This document shows positions 38,513-46,075 of a DNA stretch of 64,000 bases, piece after piece. The stretch lies in assembly GCA_946188345.1 (NCBI GenBank), contig CAMHUI010000006.1:1-64000 (forward strand), given 5' to 3'. Positions within the stretch are counted from its first letter, which is position 1; the number at the start of each line of letters is the position of its first letter. The stretch is from an uncultured Prevotellaceae bacterium. Lineage in GTDB: Bacteria; Bacteroidota; Bacteroidia; Bacteroidales; Bacteroidaceae. The translations under genes were made by a program, and so were the position numbers. The notes below the pieces were generated by a model, which was given only the letters and a program-made list of their open reading frames with translations, was not told the origin of the DNA and ran no database searches.

Positions 38513-38781
38513 AAAGCCATCATGGAGGATGACTACCGTACTGCCGACCAGAGCAAGATAACATCATCCATGCTCCACCACCGCCACGATTTCAACTATG
38601 ACGCCAATGCCTATGCCACACGCCACAAGTTCAACGGCAAGGAGCTGGACGAAGAGACGGGGCCAAAAAGTTCAACTTGATAAAACTGCACAAATATACT
38701 TACGAAGAAACAGGCCGAGATAATGTAGATGGTAAATATAGGAGGTTATATAATAAATATGTGAAAAATAAAATGTTATGA
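38513..38781 (+). pseudogene. Rhs fragment and remnant of a discarded toxin tip
   Basis: 38522-38610 encodes DDYRTADQSKITSSMLHHRH, matching the giant Rhs protein at about residues 2370-2390. It is fused to AYATRHKFNGKELDEETG, which in intact copies lies far downstream, so an internal deletion has occurred. After 38662 this frame soon stops, but the neighbouring frame encodes the tail of another protein (KFNLIKLHKYTYEETG ... NKML) ending at 38781. That looks like the last residues of a lost toxin tip. Confidence 0.7.
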
Positions 38782-39434
38782 AGAAGATGATTTATATATT
38801 GTTATGTTTGTTTTTATCAAGTTCGTGCAGTGGGGGAGATAGTATGAGATCATATTATCCCAATAATTGCATAGAAGGCAGTCGGTCATTAATTGAAGAG
38901 CCTGAAAAAACAAAAGCTATATTTTGTGCTGACTCTGTTATTATTACATACTTTTCTCCTGTGTTAGGAATGTCTTCTTTTGAGTTAAAATATACAAGGG
39001 ACAATAACAATATTAAAGGAATGTATGAAAAGAAAGAAAGTGTTCATGTTATTGATGAAGTTTATACGTATTGGGAGCAAGAAGGATTTTATGACGGAAA
39101 GAGACCAACCTTAGATTCTAATACAGAACAAAGAATAATAAATGCAGTTTCTGATATTTTTATAACCAAGAGAGATTCCATTTACATAGACAGGAAGAAG
39201 AACGGCATATTTTCTTCTGAAAGCTATCCTCAAATAAAGGTTTCAATATATAAAGAAAATAAAAGAGAAAATAATTATGAAGTTGTATTCGGCTCACATG
39301 TAAATGGTTCTAAATTAAAATTTACCCCAAGATTTATCTCATTCATGAATGATGTTGAGAGCTTGTGCTGGTGGTGTTTTATCCTTGATTTTAAGAATGG
39401 GGTGCATTCGGAAAGTATTTTATATCTTGAATAA
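38778..39434 (+). CDS. Lipoprotein, probable orphan immunity protein
   Basis: 218 residues with leader and lipobox SSSC (Cys 17). Its ATG overlaps the TGA of the toxin-tip remnant (ATGA), keeping the toxin-to-immunity coupling although the toxin itself is reduced to a stub. AT-rich, no recognised domain. Retained orphan immunity genes are common in Rhs loci because they protect against siblings still carrying the old tip; applying that here is an inference. Confidence 0.55.
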   Translation: MKKMIYILLCLFLSSSCSGGDSMRSYYPNNCIEGSRSLIEEPEKTKAIFCADSVIITYFSPVLGMSSFELKYTRDNNNIKGMYEKKESVHVIDEVYTYWEQEGFYDGKRPTLDSNTEQRIINAVSDIFITKRDSIYIDRKKNGIFSSESYPQIKVSIYKENKRENNYEVVFGSHVNGSKLKFTPRFISFMNDVESLCWWCFILDFKNGVHSESILYLE

Positions 39435-39454
39435 CACTACTGTCCGGTTAAATA

Positions 39455-39780
39455 TCACCAAAGCGCAAGTTGACGGTCATATTCCGGATTTTGATTAATA
39501 ATTGGTTTGTCAAAAAGTTCATTCAGCGGAGTCCTCTCAAAAAGGACCTTGCCGATGACATTAAAGAATATGTAATTTTTTTGTTCGATATGATACATCT
39601 TCAGAGCAATGATAAGCAGCAGGTAGACACACATGGAAAACCATATCTGTGTGGAGACTGCACTTTGGGACGTCCCATAGAACGTCTTGATGTGCAGGTG
39701 CTGCTTGAACCAGTTGAAAAACAGCTCCACCTACCACCTATATCTGTAGAGGAGGGCGATGTCCTTGGCCATCAGTCTGC
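39455..39780 (-). mobile_element. IS4-family transposase 3' fragment (broken)
   Basis: Minus-strand translation gives AKDIALLYRYRW, a TAG stop at the position of the usual Gln, then VELFFNWFKQHLHIKTFYGTS, the conserved C-terminal block of IS4-type DDE transposases containing the catalytic-helix Glu, ending ... DRQLALW. Only about 105 codons remain and the stop is internal, so this is a dead relic. It joins Rhs coding sequence at about 39780, showing that it entered or was recombined into an Rhs gene. Confidence 0.8.
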
Positions 39781-40060
39781 CAGCGGATTGACCTCATACT
39801 CATACGATAGGCTCGGCAATGTCATCAGGAAAGCAACGGCCAGGAAGCATAAGAATAATGTCTTTGAGGACAAGACCTCGGAGGTGAAGTATCGTTGGGA
39901 CGAGGAGAACCGCCTGCTGGGCATCTCGGAGAACGGCTACGTCTCCACCTACTGGTATGATGCAGACGGGGAGCGTACGGTGAAGGAGCATGGGGCGAAC
40001 CTAGGGCATTATGTCAACTCTGCCGGGGTGGACTCGCTGACCAGCTCAGATGTGGATTAA
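39781..40060 (+). pseudogene. Rhs YD-repeat fragment
   Basis: Encodes SYDRLGNVIRKATARKHKN, then FEDKTSEVKYRWDEENRLLG and YWYDADGERTVKE, close to residues about 2390-2460 of the giant Rhs protein, then an unrelated short end and a stop at 40060. Both ends are truncated: IS4 remnant on the left, core missing on the right. Confidence 0.8.
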
Positions 40061-40115
40061 AGAGGGATTTAATTATTGGTATCGCAATTTTAAATAACGA
40101 AAATCATATTAACCG

Positions 40116-40571
40116 ATGAATTGTAAATTATTTCTAATGTATAAACGAGGGTGGATTGTGAATATTATAATTATGATATGTGTGAGCGTTTGTTATTCGT
40201 GCATAGATTTTCTTGGCGGCAGTGTAATAACAAGATGCCTCGTAGTAACTCCAGATTCAGTACGAGTTGAGGTTCGAGAGCATCACCCTGGGGCAACATC
40301 AATGGATGGTCTTTCTATTGCACAAAATGACAGCCTTATAGCATGGGTAGATATTGCTGACGCAGTAATTAAAGAAATATCAATAGACAATGATTCTGTT
40401 ATTGTCAAATACGTGAAAGTCCTTTTTGAGTGGCCTGACACATATTATTTAGATGATGAAGAGCAATATCTCAAGGCAGAACTTAAAGGAACTCTGAAGT
40501 CTTCGTCATTCAGTTATCGCTACGTCAATAATGACCCCACTATTAGTGCCCACTGCAGGCAATCAGAGTAG
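40116..40571 (+). CDS. Small lipoprotein, probable orphan immunity protein
   Basis: 151 residues (144 if the ATG at 40137 is used, which gives a tidier leader). A hydrophobic stretch ends in CYSC, a plausible lipobox. The mature part is acidic and beta-rich (DSVRVEVREHH, DNDSVIVKYVKVLFEWP). No recognised family. It sits behind an Rhs fragment, like the other small lipoproteins of the island, and is the last island gene before the truncated RND transporter. Confidence 0.5.
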   Translation: MNCKLFLMYKRGWIVNIIIMICVSVCYSCIDFLGGSVITRCLVVTPDSVRVEVREHHPGATSMDGLSIAQNDSLIAWVDIADAVIKEISIDNDSVIVKYVKVLFEWPDTYYLDDEEQYLKAELKGTLKSSSFSYRYVNNDPTISAHCRQSE

Positions 40572-40607
40572 AAAAACGGGAATTTAACCAACGTGAGTTA
40601 GATGTAA

Positions 40608-41051
40608 GAATTATGCTATAAGTCTGCTTTTGTCATCGTGCTGTTGATACCGGTGTCGCTCATCGGAACGTTCCTGACCTACAGCTTCAGCGACGTGGAA
40701 TTCGGCACCGGCGGCTATGCATCGATGGTGATGCTGGCCGGACTGACGGTGAATGCAGGAATATACATCCAGCACGAATACCGCAACCTGAGCGAGGCAC
40801 ATCCTACACTTTCGCCGCTAAAGGCTTATGTCAGGGCCTACAACCACAAAATCATAGCCGTATTTCTAACCGTTCTTTCCACCGTGCTCGGTCTGGTACC
40901 CTTCTATATCGATGGAGACAGTGAGCCTTTCTGGTTCTCCTTTGCCGTGGGCTCTACAGGCGGCCTTTTGTTCTCTATTATTGCTTTGGTCTTCGTAATG
41001 CCTGTTTTCTTAAAGTTAGAAACCCGGCCAACAGTCTCCAAAGGAGAATAA
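40608..41051 (+). pseudogene. RND efflux permease, C-terminal fragment
   Basis: About 147 codons open without a start from 40608. SAFVIVLLIPVSLIGTFLTY, GGYASMVMLAGLTVNAGIY and VGSTGGLLFSIIALVFVMPV are the last transmembrane helices of an AcrB/CusA-type permease, which normally has about 1000 residues. The rest of the gene is absent upstream, where the Rhs island begins, so the island has probably replaced it. A GTG at 40638 could start a 137-residue product, but it would not be functional alone. Confidence 0.8.
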
Positions 41052-41200
41052 AGAGTTAATATGACTTCTGGTATATTTTTAGTCTTTGGCTTCGTCTTCA
41101 TCCGCAAGACTCCTGTTAACTTCTATAACCCCCTTCGGTTCACCGTTTCCCGGGGGACAGAAACCCCGCAGGGGCAACGCACTCAAAGCAACTGGTAAAA

Positions 41201-41210
41201 TGGGTTGGAT
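41201..41210 (+). promoter_or_regulatory. Distal operator box upstream of GH130
   Basis: TGGGTTGGAT starts exactly 59 bases before the -7 box at 41260. With the following TTTTATATTT it matches the box upstream of 3140-3892 (read on the minus strand from 4000) in 19 of 20 bases. The position expected for the second box (41222) holds only a weak match. Confidence 0.55.
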
Positions 41211-41259
41211 TTTTATATTTTTAAATTGTATTTTTTTATCTCTTTCTGAAAGGTTTTTG

Positions 41260-41267
41260 TAACTTTG
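41260..41267 (+). promoter_or_regulatory. -7 promoter box of GH130
   Basis: TAACTTTG, a match to TAnnTTTG, 30 bases before the ATG at 41298. No TTTG -33 box. Confidence 0.7.
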
Positions 41268-41297
41268 CACCCAGAATTGACTAAAAGCTATAACCAT

Positions 41298-42416
41298 ATG
41301 AGAAGATTCATCACTACAACAGCTGTTATCATTTTGACACTGACTGCTTCAGCCCAGTCGCTGGCAGGAAAGGAACACCCCAAGTGGGCGTGGACGGGTT
41401 GGGAACGTCCCGCAGGTCTGAACCCCATCATCGCGCCGACCGCCGAGTCGGAATTCTGGTGTCCCATGCAGAAACGCCCGATGAAATGGGAAGAAAGTGA
41501 CACTTTCAACCCTGCCGCAACAGTTATCAACGGCAAGGTAGTCGTACTCTATCGTGCCGAAGACAACTCCGCCACGGGCATCGGCTCACGCACCTCACGC
41601 ATCGGCTATGCCTCCTCCGACGATGGGCTGCACTTCAAGCGCCACGGTGCTCCCGTACTCTTCCCTGATGCCACGGACAACGAGGCTGAGAACGAATGTC
41701 CCGGCGGTTGTGAAGACCCGCGTGTATGTATGACCGAAGATGGTCTATATGTAATGATGTACACGCAATGGAACCGCAAGCAGGCACGACTGGGCGTCGC
41801 CACCTCGCGCGACCTCGTCACCTGGACGAAGTACGGTTCCCCCTTCGCCAAGGCTTACGGCGGCAAGTTTGCCCACGTCTTCTCGAAGTCGGCATCTATC
41901 GTCACGAAGATGAAGAACGGCCGGCCGGTCATCGCGAAGATCAAAGGTAAGTACTGGATGTATTGGGGTGAGCAATTCGTCAATGTAGCTACCTCGGAAG
42001 ACCTCATCAACTGGACACCGATGGTCGATGAAAAGGGTGATTTCCTGAAAGTCATAGAGCCTCGCGACGGCTTCTTCGACAGCCATCTGACCGAATGTGG
42101 CCCGCCTGCCATCATGACCAAGGACGGCATCCTGCTGATGTATAACGGCAAGAACCGTGGCGACGAGCGAGGTGACAAGCGCTATACTGCCAACAGCTAC
42201 TGTGCCGGACAGGTGCTCTTCTCGAAGAGCGACCCTACGAAGGTCATCGGCCGACTGGACAAGCCTTTCTTCATCCCCGAGGCATCGTTTGAAAAGTCCG
42301 GACAGTATCCTGCCGGAACAGTGTTCATCGAGGGTCTTGTGCCTCACAAAGGCAAGTGGTTCCTCTATTATGGCTGTGCTGACTCGCGCGTCAGTGTGGC
42401 AGTGCACGAGCCATAA
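41298..42416 (+). CDS. GH130 mannoside hydrolase or phosphorylase
   Basis: 372 residues from the ATG at 41298; an in-frame upstream ATG at 41265 lies inside the -7 box. A signal peptide (1-20, TASAQS) is followed by a five-bladed propeller with GH130 motifs: FNPAATV, VVLYRAED, GGCEDPRV (about 136), TECGPPAIM, LLMYNGKN and FIEGLV ... YYGCADSRVSVA. GH130 includes cytoplasmic phosphorylases acting on beta-1,4-mannosides (for example Man-beta-1,4-GlcNAc) and secreted beta-1,2-mannosidases. A signal peptide favours the hydrolase group because free phosphate is used by the cytosolic enzymes. Its promoter carries a box of the shared operator, tying it to the GH38, GH92 and GH2 operons. Confidence 0.88.
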   Translation: MRRFITTTAVIILTLTASAQSLAGKEHPKWAWTGWERPAGLNPIIAPTAESEFWCPMQKRPMKWEESDTFNPAATVINGKVVVLYRAEDNSATGIGSRTSRIGYASSDDGLHFKRHGAPVLFPDATDNEAENECPGGCEDPRVCMTEDGLYVMMYTQWNRKQARLGVATSRDLVTWTKYGSPFAKAYGGKFAHVFSKSASIVTKMKNGRPVIAKIKGKYWMYWGEQFVNVATSEDLINWTPMVDEKGDFLKVIEPRDGFFDSHLTECGPPAIMTKDGILLMYNGKNRGDERGDKRYTANSYCAGQVLFSKSDPTKVIGRLDKPFFIPEASFEKSGQYPAGTVFIEGLVPHKGKWFLYYGCADSRVSVAVHEP

Positions 42417-42473
42417 ACAACCAAGGAATACCGGCTTCTTTTCGGCAAACAGCCTAAAAAGAGACTTTTATTA

Positions 42474-42505
42474 TTTGGCAGTACGATAGAAAAGTGTTAA
42501 CTTTG
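42474..42505 (+). promoter_or_regulatory. Complete Bacteroidetes promoter of the phosphodiesterase gene
   Basis: TTTG at 42474-42477 and TAACTTTG at 42498-42505, with 20 bases between: a full -33/-7 promoter. No TTGGTTCGAT boxes at the -59 and -38 positions, so it is probably expressed without the shared activator. Confidence 0.75.
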
Positions 42506-42542
42506 CATGCAGAAGCATTGTTTAACATTAATCTCAGAAACT

Positions 42543-43502
42543 ATGAAAAATTGGAAAGAGACTATCGTACTGCTAATTTTTGTGCTCATCGGAGCGACTA
42601 CAACTGTGTGCCAGGCTAAGCGCAACCAGCCGAAGGCAAAGGCCAAGCACGTCATCCTCATCGGCATTGACGGCTGGGCAGCCAAGAGCATGGAGAACGC
42701 CTATATGCCCTGCGTGAAGGGTACGCTCATGGCCAACGGCAGCTACACGCTGAAGAAACGTTCCGTGCTACCCTCGGCATCGGCCATCAACTGGGCTTCC
42801 GTCTTCATGGGCGTGGGCACTGAAAGCCACGGCTACACCAAGTGGTACTCCAAGGTGCCTGAGATACCCTCATCTGTCACCAACGAGCGCGGCATCTTCC
42901 CCACCATCTACTCCATCCTAAAGGAACAACGGCCAGAGGCCAGAACAGGACTGCTCTGCGACTGGGACGTCATCAAGCATCTCGTCGACTCGGTGTGCGT
43001 TGACGATGTGATGTTCATCCCCGGAGGCAGCTCGGGCGACGAGTACGTTGAGAAACACGGGGGCACCAAGTACGACTATACCATGACGGCCGCCAACTAC
43101 ATCAAGGAAAAGAAGCCCACGTTCCTCACCGTCTACTTCTCAGGTCTCGACCACGCCGGACATACCTTCGGGTGGTATACAGACGAATACTACAGCTTCG
43201 AGACCTTCATCGATGAGTGCGTTCAGCGCCTCGTCGACGCCACCAAGGAAGCCGGCATCTACGACGACACCATCTTCGTGCTCACCGCCGACCACGGAGG
43301 TATCGAAAAAGGTCACGGCGGCATGACGCTCGACGAGATGCTCTCACCCTTCGTTGTCTGCGGAAAAGGCATCAAGCAGGGCTTCGAGATGACGGATGCC
43401 ATGATGCAGTACGACGTGCCGGCCACCATCGCCTACATCCTCGGACTGAACACTCCGCAGGCTTGGATAGGACGCCCCATGACCAGCATCTTCAGAAAAT
43501 AA
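42543..43502 (+). CDS. Type I phosphodiesterase / nucleotide pyrophosphatase
   Basis: 319 residues from the ATG at 42543; an earlier in-frame ATG (42507) lies next to the -7 box. The signal peptide ends near CQAK. Alkaline-phosphatase-superfamily metal sites are visible: VILIGIDGW at the start, a nucleophile region SASAINWASVFMG (Ser/Asn instead of the usual Thr-Arg or Thr-Asn), GLDHAGHTFGW and TADHGGIEKGHGG, supplying Asp/His ligands. It should hydrolyse a phosphodiester or phosphomonoester in the periplasm. Removal of phosphate from phosphomannan-type glycans is a tempting role given the neighbours, but nucleotides or phospholipids are equally possible. Confidence 0.82.
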   Translation: MKNWKETIVLLIFVLIGATTTVCQAKRNQPKAKAKHVILIGIDGWAAKSMENAYMPCVKGTLMANGSYTLKKRSVLPSASAINWASVFMGVGTESHGYTKWYSKVPEIPSSVTNERGIFPTIYSILKEQRPEARTGLLCDWDVIKHLVDSVCVDDVMFIPGGSSGDEYVEKHGGTKYDYTMTAANYIKEKKPTFLTVYFSGLDHAGHTFGWYTDEYYSFETFIDECVQRLVDATKEAGIYDDTIFVLTADHGGIEKGHGGMTLDEMLSPFVVCGKGIKQGFEMTDAMMQYDVPATIAYILGLNTPQAWIGRPMTSIFRK

Positions 43503-43527
43503 GCGCACAGACTAACACCAACAGATC

Positions 43528-43555
43528 AATCCCCGGGTCAGCTGACCTGGGGATT
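43528..43555 (+). terminator. Terminator hairpin after the phosphodiesterase gene
   Basis: AATCCCCGGGTCA (43528-43540) pairs with TGACCTGGGGATT (43543-43555) over 13 bases with a single G-T pair, followed by ATTATTTGG. Confidence 0.8.
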
Positions 43556-43646
43556 ATTATTTGGAGTTGAAAAACAAAATACAAAAAACGACAACCTACG
43601 GCATCAACAAAGTCCAATCAAAGGGAGAAAGCACGCACCTGATAAA

Positions 43647-43734
43647 GTAAAAGATGATTTATTACTCAGTAAAAGATGATTTATTACTCGGTAATAGATG
43701 ATTTATTACTTCGCAAAAGATAATCTTTTACTTT
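43647..43734. repeat. 22-base-period repeat array A (four units)
   Basis: Units at 43647, 43669, 43691 and 43713, each exactly 22 bases: GTAAAAGATGATTTATTACT plus CA or CG in the first two, then two diverged copies. The last ends in TTTTACTTT, as do the last units of arrays B and C. The left and right halves of each unit are partly self-complementary. Confidence 0.85.
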
Positions 43735-43974
43735 TGCATCTCTATGCGAAGGACTCACCGACTACGGCCAAACAGAACTTAAAGAAACTATGTTTGAAGC
43801 CTTATTTCCTAAACCTTGTATCGGATATTAAAATCAGCCTTACCTTCAATTTTCTCCCATTTCATCGGGAGAAAATCAAAAAAGAGGTGTTTTTAACGGA
43901 CAAACCGTAAAATTTGAGCCATGAAATATAAAAAATCGCCCATTCCATCGAAAAAGGAGAGCAAAAGGTGAAGA

Positions 43975-44005
43975 TTGGTTTGATTTTTTTATTAATTGGT
44001 TCGAA
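43975..44005 (+). promoter_or_regulatory. Tandem operator boxes upstream of the ECF sigma operon
   Basis: TTGGTTTGAT at 43975-43984 and TTGGTTCGAA at 43996-44005, starting 59 and 38 bases before the -7 box and 21 bases apart. This is the clearest plus-strand copy of the shared operator. Confidence 0.7.
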
Positions 44006-44033
44006 ATTTATATTTCCTCCCAGTAAATTGAAG

Positions 44034-44041
44034 TAATTTTG
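44034..44041 (+). promoter_or_regulatory. -7 promoter box of the ECF sigma operon
   Basis: TAATTTTG, matching TAnnTTTG, 24 bases before the ATG at 44066. A degenerate -33 (TTTC at 44013-44016). Confidence 0.7.
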
Positions 44042-44065
44042 CACCCAGATAAAAACCCGAATCGT

Positions 44066-44575
44066 ATGAACTTACAAACCTTTTACCAAACCAATTTCGT
44101 GTCGATGGTCGACGTGGCGAGCCATTATCTGTCGCGTGAAGACGCTGAAGATGTGGTTCAGGACGTGATGACCATTCTCTGGGAACGGCGCGACTCGATG
44201 TCGTTCGTCGACGACCTGACGGCCTATGCGTTCTCGTCGGTGCGCAACCGCTGCCTTGACCGTCTGAAGCACGAAACCTACAAACGTGAGTTCTGTCGCC
44301 GCACCTTGCAGGCCATGCGTCTCGACCAGACCTGGCAGAACATGAGCAACCACTCGACCGTGGCCAACGAGGTGGAGTATCATGAGATGATGAACCGCGT
44401 TGACCATGCCATCAGTCAGCTGCCGGCACGTTGCCGCGCCATCTTCTGCATGAGCCGCATCGAAGGCCTGCGCTATCGCGAAATAGGACAGAGCCTCGGC
44501 ATTTCGGAGAATACCGTGGAATGTCAGATGACCATCGCCCTGAGAAAGTTGAGGGGCATGCTGATGGCTGTTTAA
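44066..44575 (+). CDS. ECF-type RNA polymerase sigma factor
   Basis: 169 residues from the ATG at 44066; an in-frame ATG at 44039 overlaps the -7 box. Region 2 is LSREDAEDVVQDVMTILWERR followed by AYAFSSVRNRCLDRLKHE; region 4 is LPARCRAIFCMSRIEGLRYREIG and LGISENTVECQMTIALRKLR, a complete helix-turn-helix. ECF factors redirect RNA polymerase and are normally held by a FecR-type anti-sigma encoded next door; none is present here, the next gene (68 bases on) being an SGNH hydrolase. Regulation may be transcriptional, through the operator boxes in front of it. It may drive its own downstream enzyme operon or other loci. Confidence 0.9.
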   Translation: MNLQTFYQTNFVSMVDVASHYLSREDAEDVVQDVMTILWERRDSMSFVDDLTAYAFSSVRNRCLDRLKHETYKREFCRRTLQAMRLDQTWQNMSNHSTVANEVEYHEMMNRVDHAISQLPARCRAIFCMSRIEGLRYREIGQSLGISENTVECQMTIALRKLRGMLMAV

Positions 44576-44643
44576 GAAAGGTAGGGCAAGCGGGTAAAGG
44601 TTTGTAACTAATTAATAATAATAAGAATAAAAAGCAATCAAAT

Positions 44644-46026
44644 ATGATGAGAAAGTTTCTTTTGGCAATCGTTCTCTGCGCCTGCATGTCAAGTGTCTCA
44701 GCCCAGCAAGTCGCTCCCTTCAAGGCCGGCGACCGCGTGGCCTTTGTAGGCAACAGCATTACCGACGGCGGACACTACCACTCCTACATCTGGCTTTACT
44801 ACATGACGCGATTCCCGCAGGAGCGTATGTGGATGGCCAACTGCGGCATCGGAGGCGACACGGCAGAGAACATTCTGAAGCGCCTCGACGGCGACGTCTT
44901 TGCTAAACGTCCGAACGTCATTACACTGACATTCGGCATGAACGACTCTGGCTACTTCGAATACAACGGCGACAACGCCGAAGCCTTCGGCAACAAGCAG
45001 GTGGCCAAAAGCCGGGAGAACTTTCTGCAGATTGAGAAACGACTCAAGGGTGCTGCTGACATCCGAAAGATTATGATTGGCACCTCGCCCTACGACCAGA
45101 CCTCGACGTTCAACGACAATATCTTCAAGAACAAGAACAACTACATGCAGAAGATTATTGCCTTTCAGGACTCAGCCGCCCGCGCCAACGGCTGGGAGAT
45201 GGTCGACTTCAACGCTCCGATGGTGGCCGTCAATGCCCGCGAGCAGGCCAAGGACCCGAAGTTTACCCTCATAGGCAACGACCGTGTGCATCCCGATAAC
45301 GACGGACACATGTATATGGCATACCTCTTCCTGAAGGCTCAGGGCATGGGCGGAAAGCCTGTCGCCAGCATCGGGCTGGATGCCAAGAAGAAGACCGCCA
45401 ACCAGGAAAACTGCAAGGTGGAGAATGTCAAAAACGAGAAGGGGCTCATCACCTTCGACTATACAGCCGAGTCACTGCCCTACCCCCTCGACACCATTGC
45501 CCACGGATGGGGATTCAAGCGCCCGCAGGCTGATATCGTGAAGTTCTGCCCGGAGTTCATGCAGGAGATGAACCGCGAGGAACTGAAAGTGACAGGACTG
45601 AAAGGCCAGTACCGGCTGCTCATTGACAACGTGCTCATCGACACCCTGTCGGCCCAGCAGCTGCAAGAAGGTGCCAACCTGGCCTGCTATCGCCATGCGC
45701 CGCAGTATCAGCAGGCCTGCAAGGTGATGGTGCTGAACGAGGAGCGTTGGGAGATAGAGCGACGTTTCCGCGACTACGCTTGGCTGCAGTATAACTTCTT
45801 CATGCCGCGCGGACTGCTTGACGTCAACGACGAACATGCCGCTGAAGTATTCCGTGAGGGCGAGAAGAAAGACGGTTGGGTAGCAGCCCGCCGGGAACTC
45901 TACGACAAGATGATTCACAAGGAAGTGCGCGAGGCCTACATCGCCGAGATGGACCTTCTGGTCGACCGTATCTACCAACTCAACCAGCCAAAGACACGCA
46001 CCGTGAGATTGGAGCCAGTCAGGTAA
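44644..46026 (+). CDS. Secreted SGNH/GDSL hydrolase, copy 1
   Basis: 460 residues, signal peptide ending SVSAQQ. SGNH blocks: GNSITDGGHY (Ser near 37), GIGGDT with block II Gly, GMNDSGYF with block III Asn (about 100), and RVHPDNDGH with Asp and His (about 215). These enzymes remove ester groups, commonly acetyl, from glycans. After the catalytic part (about 1-240) there is a conserved 200-residue C-terminal region (YPLDTIAHGWGFKRP, ERWEIERRFRDYAWLQYNFF) of unknown role that is shared with the copy at 49779-51194. Lies between the sigma factor and a GH2, so deacetylation before mannosidase action is a plausible role. Confidence 0.85.
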   Translation: MMRKFLLAIVLCACMSSVSAQQVAPFKAGDRVAFVGNSITDGGHYHSYIWLYYMTRFPQERMWMANCGIGGDTAENILKRLDGDVFAKRPNVITLTFGMNDSGYFEYNGDNAEAFGNKQVAKSRENFLQIEKRLKGAADIRKIMIGTSPYDQTSTFNDNIFKNKNNYMQKIIAFQDSAARANGWEMVDFNAPMVAVNAREQAKDPKFTLIGNDRVHPDNDGHMYMAYLFLKAQGMGGKPVASIGLDAKKKTANQENCKVENVKNEKGLITFDYTAESLPYPLDTIAHGWGFKRPQADIVKFCPEFMQEMNREELKVTGLKGQYRLLIDNVLIDTLSAQQLQEGANLACYRHAPQYQQACKVMVLNEERWEIERRFRDYAWLQYNFFMPRGLLDVNDEHAAEVFREGEKKDGWVAARRELYDKMIHKEVREAYIAEMDLLVDRIYQLNQPKTRTVRLEPVR

Positions 46027-46075
46027 TAAGGCCCTTTAAGGACAAAAGAAAGAGATAAAAAAAAGGAACCGCTCC

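Larger units (their letters stand above)
43556..44033. other. Long leader region before the ECF sigma operon
   Basis: No gene seen. It holds the 22-base array A (43647-43734), the operator boxes (43975-44005) and AT-rich sequence between. Confidence 0.6.

Noticed and set aside
38492..38680. Independent 62-residue protein
   Set aside because: Its sequence is two separate Rhs segments joined by a deletion, so it is a pseudogene fragment.
39470..40060. 196-residue plus-strand protein
   Set aside because: The first half is antisense to an IS4 transposase remnant and the second half is an Rhs fragment; the frame is open by chance across the junction.
40638..41051. Functional small membrane protein starting at GTG 40638
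   Set aside because: It is the last few helices of an RND permease; similarity continues upstream of the GTG to a stop at 40605-40607, as expected for a truncated gene.
43647..43734. CRISPR-like array for the 22-base units
   Set aside because: Units abut without spacers, and only three or four copies occur at each site.
44576..44643. Anti-sigma factor gene next to the ECF sigma factor
   Set aside because: Only 68 bases separate the sigma gene from the SGNH hydrolase, and no FecR-like frame exists on either strand nearby.
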